A program made the translations under genes and the position numbers. Positions 15,566 to 23,158 of a DNA stretch of 28,480 bases are shown one piece after another. The stretch is from a virus. Under the pieces are notes generated by a model. That model did no database searches and had not been told where the DNA came from. It saw only the letters and a list, made by a program, of their open reading frames with translations. Positions within the stretch are counted from its first letter, which is position 1; each line of letters starts with the position of its first letter. Location of the stretch: positions 1,071-29,550 of IMG/VR virus record IMGVR_UViG_3300030118_000218. One strand, given 5' to 3'.

Positions 15566-16828
15566 ATGACTGTTGCGTTCGATAGCAATGTTGACTTAAC
15601 AGTTGAAATAGGATTTGATTCTGAGCCTTTTGATAATTCACAAAGTTTTACTGACATTAGTCAATATGTAAGAAGCATAAATATATCAAGAGGTAGGTCT
15701 AATGAACTTGGACAATTTACAGCAGGTAGTTGTGAACTTATGCTTAGTAATGCAGATAATAGATTTAATCCAACGCAAACTACACATTATTACGATAGTG
15801 CAAATGGTAGGACAAAAATACAACCATTAAAAGTTGTTAAGGTCACAGCTACTTATGATTCTAGTGATTACTGTTTGTATTACGGACACCTTGACCAAAT
15901 CCCTGTTATGTATCCAGCTCGTGGTGCAGATAGTGTTGTAAGGTTTATGGCTATTGACGCATTTAAAATTTTTCAAGCACAGACTATTCAGTCAGTTGGT
16001 TGGCGTATAGGCAACGCAGGTTTTTCTGAGCTTGGTGTTTCTACCCGTATGGGCTATGACGATTCTGTTGAGCTTACTTCTGTTAGGCTTACAAGACTTT
16101 TAAATTCTATTGGGTATCCTGCTTCTCTTAGAGATGTAAACACAGGAACTTTAAATATACAACAACAAGCAGTCACAACTAATTTATTGACTGCAATGAG
16201 AGAGTGTGAAACAGCAGAAAATGCACAATTCTTTATTGCTTCTGACGGCAAAGCTACATTTAGAAACAGGAATTATAAACTTGCAAATACAAAAGCAGTC
16301 AACGTTCAGGCCACCTTTGACAATAGCGGTAGTAATTTGCCTTATCAAGATGTCGTGACCTCTTTTGATATTGATGAAGTTGCAAATGTATACACTTGGA
16401 ATAGGGACGGAGGCTCGGTGCAATACGCAGCTGACGCAGATAGCGTTCAACGTTATACAGCAAAGACTTCATCTGTGACTACTAAAAATACAAGTGACGC
16501 AAATGTTTTATCAATAATACAGCAAAAGTTAGGTGAAACATCTTTGCCTATTGAACGTATTGATTCTTTGACTATTAATCCTCGTGATAATACAGCTTTA
16601 TGGGAAAAAGTTCTTGGGTTAGAGTTTGGTGATAGAGTAAAAGTAAATATTACAAATCCAAATGCAAGTACCTTTTCTGATGAAGTTTGGATACAAAGTA
16701 TTAAACACAGTATTAATTCAGCAACTCAAACTTGGAATTATACATTAACCCTTAGTCCTGCTGGGTCGTCTATGTGGGTCTTGGGTCAAGCAAAACTTGG
16801 GGAGGGAACTAGATTTGCATACTTATAA
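15566..16828 (+). CDS. Minor tail protein, distal-tail/hub type
   Basis: The 420-residue protein follows the tape measure with no gap and likely forms the tail tip or hub. The start has the pattern TDISQYVRSINISRGRSNEL, GSCELMLSNADNRFNP and PLKVVKVTATY, which I know from minor tail proteins of actinophages and other siphoviruses. The middle (LLTAMRECETAENAQFFIAS) and the end (ALWEKVLGLEFGDRVKVNI, TWNYTLTLSP) match the same group. No enzymatic motif is evident. Assignment is by pattern and synteny. Confidence 0.75.
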   Translation: MTVAFDSNVDLTVEIGFDSEPFDNSQSFTDISQYVRSINISRGRSNELGQFTAGSCELMLSNADNRFNPTQTTHYYDSANGRTKIQPLKVVKVTATYDSSDYCLYYGHLDQIPVMYPARGADSVVRFMAIDAFKIFQAQTIQSVGWRIGNAGFSELGVSTRMGYDDSVELTSVRLTRLLNSIGYPASLRDVNTGTLNIQQQAVTTNLLTAMRECETAENAQFFIASDGKATFRNRNYKLANTKAVNVQATFDNSGSNLPYQDVVTSFDIDEVANVYTWNRDGGSVQYAADADSVQRYTAKTSSVTTKNTSDANVLSIIQQKLGETSLPIERIDSLTINPRDNTALWEKVLGLEFGDRVKVNITNPNASTFSDEVWIQSIKHSINSATQTWNYTLTLSPAGSSMWVLGQAKLGEGTRFAYL

Positions 16829-16860
16829 TGCTAATATAAGAAAGATACAAGAGGAGTTTT

Positions 16861-18126
16861 ATGCCGTCAGGTTTTAAAGTATGGTCAACTGGAGATTTAA
16901 TATCTGCTAGTGATTTTAATGATTACATCATGGAGCAAGTCATTATGACTTTTGCAAATGCAACTGCAAGAGATAGCGCAGTATCTAGCCCAGAGGAAGG
17001 TATGTTCTGCTTCCTGAAAGATACCAATGTATTGCAATTTTACAATGGAAGCAGTTGGGCTTCTTATATTGATGAGGGTGACATTACAGGGGTCACGATT
17101 ACAACTTCAGCAACTTCAGGTTTGTCAGGTGGAGCTACTGCTAGCTCTGGAGCGTTTTCAAGCACATTAGTTATAGCACCGAATAGTGCAACAACAGCAA
17201 CTCCTGTGACAGCAGACATTGTAAATTTTGGTGACGCTAGTGATAGCAACGCATTAAAAAAAGCAACGTTAAATGATTTACCAATATCAAGTGCTACTCA
17301 AACTGCTTTAGACGCAATTACAGCAGGAACAACAGCAATTAGAACTGATATTGCTGTGACTGTTGCTGATAATGGCTCAGGCTCACAAAATGAATTTTTT
17401 CTTGAGGGCGCACAAGATATGACACTAAACATTGTGACTGGTTTTAAATATCGTTTTGACCAATCCAATGCTTCAAACTCTGGACATATTTTAAAATTAA
17501 GCACAACTAAAGACGGAACTCATAATTCAGGAAGTGCTTACACCGATAATGTCACAACAACAGGAACACCTGGAAATGCAGGAGCTTATACACAAATTGA
17601 AGTAAAAGCAGATACACCTGAAAGACTTTATATATATTGCGTTAACCATGCAGGTATGGGTGGCGATACTCAACTTACTGCTGGTGGCTTCTCTGTTGAC
17701 GGAGGCGATATAAAAGGTACTACTGATATGAACGATAACGAATTACAAAAAGTAGTATTTACAGATTACGCAGAAAAAGATGTTGCAATATCTTATGGAA
17801 CAGATTTAGCTATTGATTTAGCAAACGGAAATACAGGGTCGGTCACTTTGACTGGTAATGTATCGGGTGGTATTGATTTTACAAACGTTCCAACGAACGG
17901 CACTTCTACTTTTACTTTGAAAATTACACAAGACGGAACAGGGTCAAGAACTCTTGACATAGATGAAATAACTGTAAACGGAGGAAGTCATGTCACAGGT
18001 CTAACACCGGGAAATGCTGGAGTGACTTTGACCACCGCTGCAAACTCAGTTGACTTAGTGACCTTTTTATTTTTTGACGCAGGAACACCATTAATTAACG
18101 CATTACTAGATTTTAAAAACAGTTAG
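16861..18126 (+). CDS. Tail fibre with an embedded cupredoxin-like domain
   Basis: The 421-residue protein begins with a short phage fibre segment (LISASDFNDYIMEQ; RDSAVSSPEEGMFCFLKDT; LQFYNGSSWASY), the 'uninformative text' type often at fibre N-termini. Residues about 163-269 form a separate domain with YRFDQSNASNSGH and LYIYCVNHAGMGG; H209, C260, H263 and M266 match the His-Cys-His-Met set of type-1 copper sites. A further beta region follows (SVTLTGNVSGGIDFTNVP). AGAGGAG precedes the ATG. I cannot show copper binding; the domain may be only structural. Confidence 0.7.
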   Translation: MPSGFKVWSTGDLISASDFNDYIMEQVIMTFANATARDSAVSSPEEGMFCFLKDTNVLQFYNGSSWASYIDEGDITGVTITTSATSGLSGGATASSGAFSSTLVIAPNSATTATPVTADIVNFGDASDSNALKKATLNDLPISSATQTALDAITAGTTAIRTDIAVTVADNGSGSQNEFFLEGAQDMTLNIVTGFKYRFDQSNASNSGHILKLSTTKDGTHNSGSAYTDNVTTTGTPGNAGAYTQIEVKADTPERLYIYCVNHAGMGGDTQLTAGGFSVDGGDIKGTTDMNDNELQKVVFTDYAEKDVAISYGTDLAIDLANGNTGSVTLTGNVSGGIDFTNVPTNGTSTFTLKITQDGTGSRTLDIDEITVNGGSHVTGLTPGNAGVTLTTAANSVDLVTFLFFDAGTPLINALLDFKNS

Positions 18127-18134
18127 GAGTTTTA

Positions 18135-19034
18135 ATGCCTTTAGGAGCAGGACGATTCGGTATGTTAGGTGGCGGAGCATTTAGTCCTGTTGTTGCTTCG
18201 GGCGGAACTACAAATACTTATACTGACGGAGGAGTTGAATACAAATCACACACGTTCACAGGTGGCGGAACTTTTTCTGTGACTGATGTTGGAAGTGAGG
18301 GTGAAGTTCAATTCATGGCTCTTGCAGGCGGTGCTTCTGGAGGTGGAGGTGGCGCTCCAGGGTCAGACGGAGGCGGTGGCGGTGGTGCTGGTGGTATGCT
18401 AGTTGAAACGCTTACCTTATCTGCAACTGGAAGCTACTCAATCGCTGTTGGTGGTGGTGGTGCAAGAACTCGTTGGCGTTCTGATTATGGGTCTGACGGA
18501 AGTGACAGCACTATATCTAATCCAAGTTCAACTGTTATAGCTAGGGCGTATGGCGGTGGTGGTGGAGGAAACTATCACGGAAGCGGACGTTCGGGTGGTA
18601 ATGGCGGAGGCGGAAGTCGAAGCGGGTCAAATGGTGGCTCAAGACAAAATGATACAACAAATTTTCCTAGCTCTGTTCAGGGCAATGCTGGTAATAAAGG
18701 TACTGGCGGTAATGGTGGTGGCGGTGGTGGTCGTGGCGCTACAAACGGAACTACTAATACAACGGCTACTGGTTATGGTGGCTCATCGGCAAATAATAAT
18801 TATTCAACAGGCTCCAATATCGCATATTCAGGTGGCGGTGGTGGAGGCGGATATGGAGGCTCAGGCACAGGCGGAGGAGCTGGTGCAGGAGGCGGAGGCT
18901 ATCATGGTGGCGGTGCGTCAATAGCAAACAGAGGCTCAGGTGGTGGTGGCGGTTGTTGTGGTGCAGATAATTGGGTGACTTCAGGAGGAGGCTCTAGCGG
19001 TCTTGTTGTCATTAGATATTTAACAGGAAACTAA
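18135..19034 (+). CDS. Glycine-rich tail adhesin
   Basis: About 40 % of this 299-residue protein is glycine. The first 60 residues (GVEYKSHTFTGGGTFSVTDV) and the last (SSGLVVIRYLTGN) are the conserved ends of the 'glycine-rich domain' fibre-tip family, and between them lie long Gly tracts interrupted by Ser and Asn. By analogy with T4-like gp38-type adhesins such tracts may form polyglycine-II sandwiches whose loops contact the host receptor. AGGAG precedes the ATG. Long low-complexity ORFs in other frames over this gene are shadows. It is a likely host-range determinant. Confidence 0.8.
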   Translation: MPLGAGRFGMLGGGAFSPVVASGGTTNTYTDGGVEYKSHTFTGGGTFSVTDVGSEGEVQFMALAGGASGGGGGAPGSDGGGGGGAGGMLVETLTLSATGSYSIAVGGGGARTRWRSDYGSDGSDSTISNPSSTVIARAYGGGGGGNYHGSGRSGGNGGGGSRSGSNGGSRQNDTTNFPSSVQGNAGNKGTGGNGGGGGGRGATNGTTNTTATGYGGSSANNNYSTGSNIAYSGGGGGGGYGGSGTGGGAGAGGGGYHGGGASIANRGSGGGGGCCGADNWVTSGGGSSGLVVIRYLTGN

Positions 19035-19037
19035 CGC

Positions 19038-19334
19038 ATGGCTCATTTTGCAGAATTAAATGATGATAATGAAGTTTTAAGAGTTGTTGTAATTAACAAT
19101 GACGACATTAATGACCCTGACAATGAAAGAGGATTATTAGCCGAGCCTGACGGGTTAACTTTTTTAGCAAGTCTTTATGGTGATGACTTAATCTGGAAGC
19201 AAAGTTCAATCAATGAAAACTTTAGAGGCACACATGCTATTGAGGGTGGAACTTACAATGAGGAATATGATATTTTTATTCCGCCTAATATTGAACTTGA
19301 TGAAAACGGGGATTATATACCGCCTACCGACTAA
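19038..19334 (+). CDS. Small virion-associated protein, 'MAHFAEL' family
   Basis: The 98-residue protein (MAHFAELNDDNEVLRVVVIN, then LASLYGDDLIWKQSSINENF and EYDIFIPP) belongs to a group of small proteins I know from marine phages, including cyanophages, usually next to structural genes. In longer relatives the C-terminus carries a Trp/Pro-rich stretch; here it ends early with NGDYIPPTD. Role unknown. It starts 3 nt after the adhesin stop. Confidence 0.65.
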   Translation: MAHFAELNDDNEVLRVVVINNDDINDPDNERGLLAEPDGLTFLASLYGDDLIWKQSSINENFRGTHAIEGGTYNEEYDIFIPPNIELDENGDYIPPTD

Positions 19335-19343
19335 AATTAGGTA

Positions 19344-20474
19344 ATGAAAAAATTAACTATTGTAGGCAAAGGTACTGCTGGAATTTTAGCAGTCAATCAT
19401 TTTGCTAACTATACAAATCCTGATGAATTAGAAATAGAGTGTTTTTACGATAGCAATAAACCTGAGCAAACTGTTGGTGAGGGAACTACTGTTGATTTTC
19501 CTGAAACATTAAATAAAACTTTAGGATTAGAGTTTCACGATATATTTTCTCAATGTAATGGTAATTTTAAAACAGGTATTCATTATATAGGTTGGGGTAA
19601 GCAAGATTACATGCACACGTTCCCAATGCCTAATGTTTCAATACACTTCAACGCTGTTATGTTGCAAAATCTTTTAATGAATAAAAATAAAAAAAGAGTA
19701 AAGTTTATTGATAAATCTGTAAAGCATGATGAATTAAATACAGATTATATTCTTGATTGTTCAGGCAAACCTGATGATGATTCTAGTTTTTATGAAGCTA
19801 AATATATTCCTGTTAATTCAGCAATGGTATATCAATGCAAATGGGATACTCCTCTTTTTTCACATACACTTTGTATAGCTGGTAAGTATGGTTGGATTTT
19901 TGGTATACCTTTGCAAGATAGAATAAGTTTTGGATATTTATTTAATAAAGATATAAATTATAAATCTGAAATAAACGCTGAACTTTTAGCTTTAATTGAT
20001 TCTTATAAGCAAACTCCAAATGATGAATACTTGTTATTAGAATTTAATAATTATTATCGCAAAGTAAATTTTACAGAAAAAGTTGCATACAACGGCAATG
20101 CTAGTTTTTTTCTTGAGCCAATGGAAGCTACAAGCATAGCAACCATAGATGACATTAATAGATTTACTTTTGATATTTTGTTTAATAGAAACGATTTAGA
20201 TTTTGTAAATTCAAAATATAATAAATGGTTTAAAGAAGTTCAAGATATTATTACTTTGCATTATTTAGCTGGTAGCAAATATAAAACTAAATTTTGGAAA
20301 CATGCAAAAAATTTAGCAACAGATTGTTATAACGATAAAAGTCAAATGTTAATTGACATTTTAAAAAATAAAAACAACCCATTATTTAATATAAATAATT
20401 ACGGAACTTGGGGATTAAATAGTTTTAACCAAAATATAGACGGGTTAGGTATAGACATTGAAACTATTTCATAA
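19344..20474 (+). CDS. Flavin-dependent tryptophan-halogenase-like enzyme
   Basis: These enzymes use FADH2, oxygen and halide to halogenate an electron-rich ring. The nucleotide-binding motif VGKGTAG is at residues 7-13. A FKTGIHYIGW segment carries K76, aligning with the catalytic Lys of PrnA/RebH. YGWIFGIPL (W184, F186, I188, P189) is a variant of the WxWxIP motif with Phe in place of the second Trp. FFLEPMEATSI (256-265) matches the conserved EPLESTSI site. At 376 residues it is shorter than PrnA (about 540). A cyanophage relative is reported to be active on small aromatic substrates. No reductase gene is visible nearby. The substrate here is unknown. Confidence 0.85.
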   Translation: MKKLTIVGKGTAGILAVNHFANYTNPDELEIECFYDSNKPEQTVGEGTTVDFPETLNKTLGLEFHDIFSQCNGNFKTGIHYIGWGKQDYMHTFPMPNVSIHFNAVMLQNLLMNKNKKRVKFIDKSVKHDELNTDYILDCSGKPDDDSSFYEAKYIPVNSAMVYQCKWDTPLFSHTLCIAGKYGWIFGIPLQDRISFGYLFNKDINYKSEINAELLALIDSYKQTPNDEYLLLEFNNYYRKVNFTEKVAYNGNASFFLEPMEATSIATIDDINRFTFDILFNRNDLDFVNSKYNKWFKEVQDIITLHYLAGSKYKTKFWKHAKNLATDCYNDKSQMLIDILKNKNNPLFNINNYGTWGLNSFNQNIDGLGIDIETIS

Positions 20475-21126
20475 TTACAAAAAAACAAAAATAGGATACA
20501 CATTTTTAAATGACACAAAAATAAGAGGCATAACTAAACCACCTGAACTTTTAAATAGTCCTAACTTTAACTGCCCTAGTATTACCAGCACAAATAATAG
20601 GATATTAGCAATCTACCCAAAGCTGTCCGCAGAATTTGAAATTAAAATTGATGAACACGCACACTTTGATTATGTAATAAATAAAAAGCACCATAAGTCA
20701 ACACAAAAAATGCATGACTTACTTTTAGATAGTGTTCTTTTAGAGCAAGTAAACGGCAAGTATCATTTTCAACTTGTTGGCGATATTTGTATTGTCACAG
20801 ACGATAAAGATTTAGAACTTCTTACTGTTGTTGCGCCTGATGTAAATAATAAAGATTGTAATTTTATTAATGGAGCATTTTATCCATACGCTTGGTTAAG
20901 ACCATTAAATAGTGCATGGGAAGTTAAAGACGGAAGCAAAATAATATTTGATAGGAATACACCTTTTATGTATTTAATATTTAATAAACCTGTTGAAATA
21001 AAATATGTTGAAAATGAAAATATAAAAAACTATCAAAAAGAAACTTTTGACATTGTAAATTATGGACTGGGCATAAAAGAATTATTTAAAAACACGTTAA
21101 GCCGTAGACCAAAAAAATTGCTATAA
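20458..21126 (+). CDS. Unknown partner of the halogenase
   Basis: The 222-residue product starts at a TTG inside the last codons of the halogenase (17 nt overlap), so the two are co-translated. It contains NSPNFNCPSI, SAEFEIKIDEHAHFDYV and NGAFYPYAWLRPLNSAWEV, with many aromatic residues and a beta-rich look. I recall similar genes in viral genomes near halogenases or oxygenases, but know no function. It has no transmembrane segment. It could be a substrate-presenting or dioxygenase-like accessory protein; this is inference. The C-terminus is basic (LSRRPKKLL). Confidence 0.6.
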   Translation: MKLFHNYKKTKIGYTFLNDTKIRGITKPPELLNSPNFNCPSITSTNNRILAIYPKLSAEFEIKIDEHAHFDYVINKKHHKSTQKMHDLLLDSVLLEQVNGKYHFQLVGDICIVTDDKDLELLTVVAPDVNNKDCNFINGAFYPYAWLRPLNSAWEVKDGSKIIFDRNTPFMYLIFNKPVEIKYVENENIKNYQKETFDIVNYGLGIKELFKNTLSRRPKKLL

Positions 21127-21127
21127 T
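21119..21127 (+). promoter_or_regulatory. Extended -10 promoter before the lysis block
   Basis: TGCTATAAT at 21119-21127 is a perfect extended -10 element. The ATG of the next gene follows 8 nt later at 21135, so a start of transcription there would give an almost leaderless mRNA. No good -35 is seen. Confidence 0.5.
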
Positions 21128-21134
21128 TTTGAGC

Positions 21135-21713
21135 ATGAAACTTGACGTTGTAAGAACACAATTTGGTAAAGACGCAACCAATGGTTTGCTGTTTATAGAC
21201 GGAAAATTTGAGTGTTATACACTTGAGGACGAATATAGAACAGTAAAAGTAATGCATGAAACTTGTATACCAGAGGGAGTTTATCCTATTGAATTTAGAA
21301 CTGTTGGAGGCTTTGACGCAAAATACACAAAAAGGTATGGTGAGGAATTTCATAAAGGTATGTTATGGATTAGAGGAGTTCCTGAGTTTGAATATATTTT
21401 AATTCATACGGGCAACACCGATTCTCATACATCAGGTTGTTTGCTGGTTGGTGAAACTCAACAAGATTTAGACAAAGGTAAAGACGGATTTGTTGGTGGC
21501 TCAGGTGACGCATATAAAAAAATGTATCCAAAAGTTAGGGACGCTTTATTAAATGGTGAGCAAGTTGAAATTAAATATTCAAAAATAAATTTAGATTCTA
21601 GTGAAACTAAAGTCTATCAAACAAAACCTAATCATATTGAGGAAAAAATTTCTGACATTAGCGGGAAACTGGAAATACTGATAGCTAAAATGGAGGGCAA
21701 GAATATAATCTAA
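21135..21713 (+). CDS. DUF5675 / L,D-transpeptidase-like protein (possible endolysin)
   Basis: The protein (192 residues from ATG 21135) shows the DUF5675 pattern: VVRTQFGKDATNGLLFIDG, ECYTLEDEYRTV, CIPEGVYPIEFR, then ILIHTGNTDSHTSGCLLVG. The last stretch (His, then SGC) resembles the active site of L,D-transpeptidases, which act on peptidoglycan. This family often lies next to phage lysis genes, as it does here, so a cell-wall role is plausible. The C-terminal 45 residues are Lys-rich and helical (ISDISGKLEILIAKMEGKN). I prefer ATG 21135 to TTG 21129 because the TATAAT box ends at 21127. Confidence 0.65.
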   Translation: MKLDVVRTQFGKDATNGLLFIDGKFECYTLEDEYRTVKVMHETCIPEGVYPIEFRTVGGFDAKYTKRYGEEFHKGMLWIRGVPEFEYILIHTGNTDSHTSGCLLVGETQQDLDKGKDGFVGGSGDAYKKMYPKVRDALLNGEQVEIKYSKINLDSSETKVYQTKPNHIEEKISDISGKLEILIAKMEGKNII

Positions 21714-21727
21714 CGGGGAGTCGCCCT

Positions 21728-21859
21728 ATCAAAATCTCTTGTCCAAAATGCAAAGCAAACTTATTGTATAACTTAAAACAGCAAAACTTTTTTTGTGGAA
21801 ATAAAAAGTGCAAAGATTACAACCGCCGACAATTTGGTGGTAATATCAAGAAAGAATAA
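21728..21859 (+). CDS. Zinc-ribbon microprotein with probable ATC start
   Basis: The frame encodes 43 residues beginning (M)KISCPKCKANLL and with CGNKKC in the middle: a CxxC ... CxxxxC zinc-ribbon layout. No ATG, GTG or TTG lies between the upstream stop in this frame and the first Cys pair. An ATC at 21728 sits 7 nt after a clear GGGGAG site and is where an ATG would be expected. The stop TAA is inside the RBS of the next gene. It may be a small nucleic-acid-binding protein. Confidence is limited by the unusual start. Confidence 0.45.
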   Translation: MKISCPKCKANLLYNLKQQNFFCGNKKCKDYNRRQFGGNIKKE

Positions 21860-21869
21860 GGAGCATATT

Positions 21870-22076
21870 ATTAAGAAAAATTATTGGTTATTCATTTTAA
21901 ATAAAGCATTTAGAACAGGTTTGCAATCCGCAATCTCATTATATTTAGCACAGTCCACAGGGATTATAAATGCAGATGTATGGGAATTAATTGGTGTTGC
22001 ATTTCTTACTAGCGCATTATCAGTAGTACAAAACGGATTGGAGCAATATAAACCTAAAACTACATTTGAGGACTAG
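21870..22076 (+). CDS. Holin-like membrane protein
   Basis: The core NYWLFILNKAFRTGLQSAIS, then ADVWELIGVAFLTSALSVVQNGL, is a small two-helix membrane protein typical of holins, which permeabilise the inner membrane to release endolysin. A frame from GTG 21795 exists but has no RBS and overlaps the zinc-ribbon ORF. AAGGAG (21858-21863) is 6 nt before ATT 21870, so translation may start at ATT, giving about 68 residues starting IKKNYW. The C-terminus is charged (EQYKPKTTFED). It lies right after the DUF5675 gene. Confidence 0.6.
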   Translation: MKKNYWLFILNKAFRTGLQSAISLYLAQSTGIINADVWELIGVAFLTSALSVVQNGLEQYKPKTTFED

Positions 22077-22289
22077 ATGAAAGCACAAGTAAATCTAGGA
22101 CAAATTTTGCAGGGTGGTTTAGCAGCTTTAGTCGGTTGGTTGTTTAAAACTGTTAATGACATGCAACAAGAAGTTGCAACTTTAAAAGCGCAAGTAATAG
22201 CTTATCAAGATTCTATTGCAGGTTTTAATCAAAATCTAATGGTAATAGAGGAAGTTATTAGGGAAATACTATTCAAGGTTGGTGGCTAA
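22077..22289 (+). CDS. Small membrane/coiled-coil protein
   Basis: The 70-residue product has one hydrophobic segment at about residues 8-24 (GQILQGGLAALVGWLFK) and then a helical heptad-like part (NDMQQEVATLKAQVIAYQDS). It starts 1 nt after the previous stop with GAGGAC upstream. The layout resembles small spanin or antiholin proteins, but there is no lipobox. Its TAA overlaps the ATG of the next microgene. Confidence 0.6.
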   Translation: MKAQVNLGQILQGGLAALVGWLFKTVNDMQQEVATLKAQVIAYQDSIAGFNQNLMVIEEVIREILFKVGG

Positions 22290-22327
22290 TGGACTGCTGT
22301 GGTGGTGGTTGCTGTGGCGGTAATTAA
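22289..22327 (+). CDS. 12-residue Cys/Gly-rich microgene
   Basis: ATG 22289 overlaps the preceding TAA, and its own TAA at 22325-22327 overlaps the next ATG (TAATG at both ends). The peptide is MDCCGGGCCGGN: four Cys and five Gly in 12 residues. AAGGTTGGTGG upstream supplies a possible RBS. Two Cys pairs could bind metal or form disulfides, or the ORF may serve only to pass ribosomes to the next gene. The exact stop/start linkage favours a real translated unit. Confidence 0.45.
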   Translation: MDCCGGGCCGGN

Positions 22328-22848
22328 TGCTTACCAAAATAAAAGATAATCTAGCTTTAATAGTCACGGGCATAACTTTGCTTGGCTCTATTGGAGCTGG
22401 GTATAATTCTGTTGTCAATATTGTTAATACTTTAACGGGTATTGATGAACGCATGAACTCTATTGAATATGAGTTTAATGTTTTAAAAGATAGCACTATG
22501 GTTTCTAATGACATTGCAATTTTATATGAAAAAATAAATCAGCTTGAGCAAGTTGCATACAACGCAGAATATTTAGAAAATGAATTAACAACTTTAAGAG
22601 CAAATTATCAAAATCTTGATAGTGAACTTAGAGATTTAGAGTGGAAGTTTGAGGATTTTCAAGCAAGATATATTTCTGAATTAAATAATCCGCCACAAGA
22701 TAGTCAAGAATATGAACTTATGAAATGGGAGTGGCAAGATTTATTGAAAAAAGTCACAACTCTAGAAAATAATCAACTTGAAACTTGGGAACTTGATAAC
22801 TTAAAAGATAGGATTACTTATCTTGAAGCGTATATGCACCAACACTAA
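22327..22848 (+). CDS. Membrane-anchored coiled-coil protein, spanin-like
   Basis: The 173-residue product has an N-terminal membrane segment (LALIVTGITLLGSIGAGY, residues 9-26) followed by a long acidic helical region with heptad repeats (IDERMNSIEYEFNVLKDS; LENELTTLRANYQNLDSE). A single N-terminal anchor with a long periplasmic-type coiled coil is the layout of i-spanins, which connect the membranes during lysis, although a Gram-positive host would not need one. No lipobox partner is obvious nearby. Role is inferred from shape and position. Confidence 0.55.
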   Translation: MLTKIKDNLALIVTGITLLGSIGAGYNSVVNIVNTLTGIDERMNSIEYEFNVLKDSTMVSNDIAILYEKINQLEQVAYNAEYLENELTTLRANYQNLDSELRDLEWKFEDFQARYISELNNPPQDSQEYELMKWEWQDLLKKVTTLENNQLETWELDNLKDRITYLEAYMHQH

Positions 22849-22850
22849 TT

Positions 22851-22937
22851 ATGTGTTTAGTAAATAAAAATCCTGACGGCTCTTTTGTTCAAATTTGTAA
22901 TTGTGAATATGGAAGTGAGTTTTGTAATGGCGGATAA
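22851..22937 (+). CDS. Small Cys-rich protein (28 aa)
   Basis: ATG 22851 opens a 28-codon frame (MCLVNKNPDGSFVQICNCEY, ending GSEFCNGG) containing four Cys. It starts 2 nt after the previous stop and overlaps the next gene by 11 nt. There is no strong RBS. The CNC pair and flanking Cys may bind metal or form disulfides. It resembles the 12-residue microgene in being Cys/Gly-rich. Evidence is position plus composition. Confidence 0.4.
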   Translation: MCLVNKNPDGSFVQICNCEYGSEFCNGG

Positions 22938-23112
22938 TGGTTATACCCAAAAAGAAATGTTAGCTTTGTTATTAGAGGGACAAAAAGATTTACACGGCAG
23001 GGTTGACGCTTTGCATGAAAAAGTTAACCAAAAAATATCAAGAAGTGAACTTTTAGCATGGACAACTGTTATAGCAGTATTAATTGCAGGATTAAGTCAA
23101 TACCTTAATTAA
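22927..23112 (+). CDS. Small tail-anchored membrane protein
   Basis: From ATG 22927 (GGAAGTGAG upstream) the product has 61 residues (MADNGYTQKEMLALLLEGQK): a helical N-terminal half with DLHGRVDALHEKVNQKIS and one C-terminal membrane segment (LLAWTTVIAVLIAGLSQYL). This C-tail-anchored shape is common for phage holin-like or haemolysin-XhlA-like proteins. It is the last gene of the small-protein run; a promoter-like sequence follows. A longer frame from 22885 has no RBS. Confidence 0.6.
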   Translation: MADNGYTQKEMLALLLEGQKDLHGRVDALHEKVNQKISRSELLAWTTVIAVLIAGLSQYLN

Positions 23113-23146
23113 TTTTCTAACTAAATACACATAGATTTAATATCAC

Positions 23147-23152
23147 TATTAT
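23147..23152 (+). promoter_or_regulatory. -10-like element just before the phosphoesterase
   Basis: TATTAT at 23147-23152 is followed 6 nt later by the ATG at 23159, which has no Shine-Dalgarno sequence. This is the spacing expected of a leaderless transcript. The -35 region is poor. Confidence 0.35.
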
Positions 23153-23158
23153 TTGCGT

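Noticed and set aside
15223-15657. 144-codon minus-strand ORF over the end of the tape measure and start of the minor tail gene
   Set aside because: No RBS, and the real genes on the other strand cover it.
18550-18924. 124-codon ORF rich in Val/Ala/Glu inside the glycine-rich adhesin
   Set aside because: An out-of-frame reading of the repetitive GGT/GGA tract.
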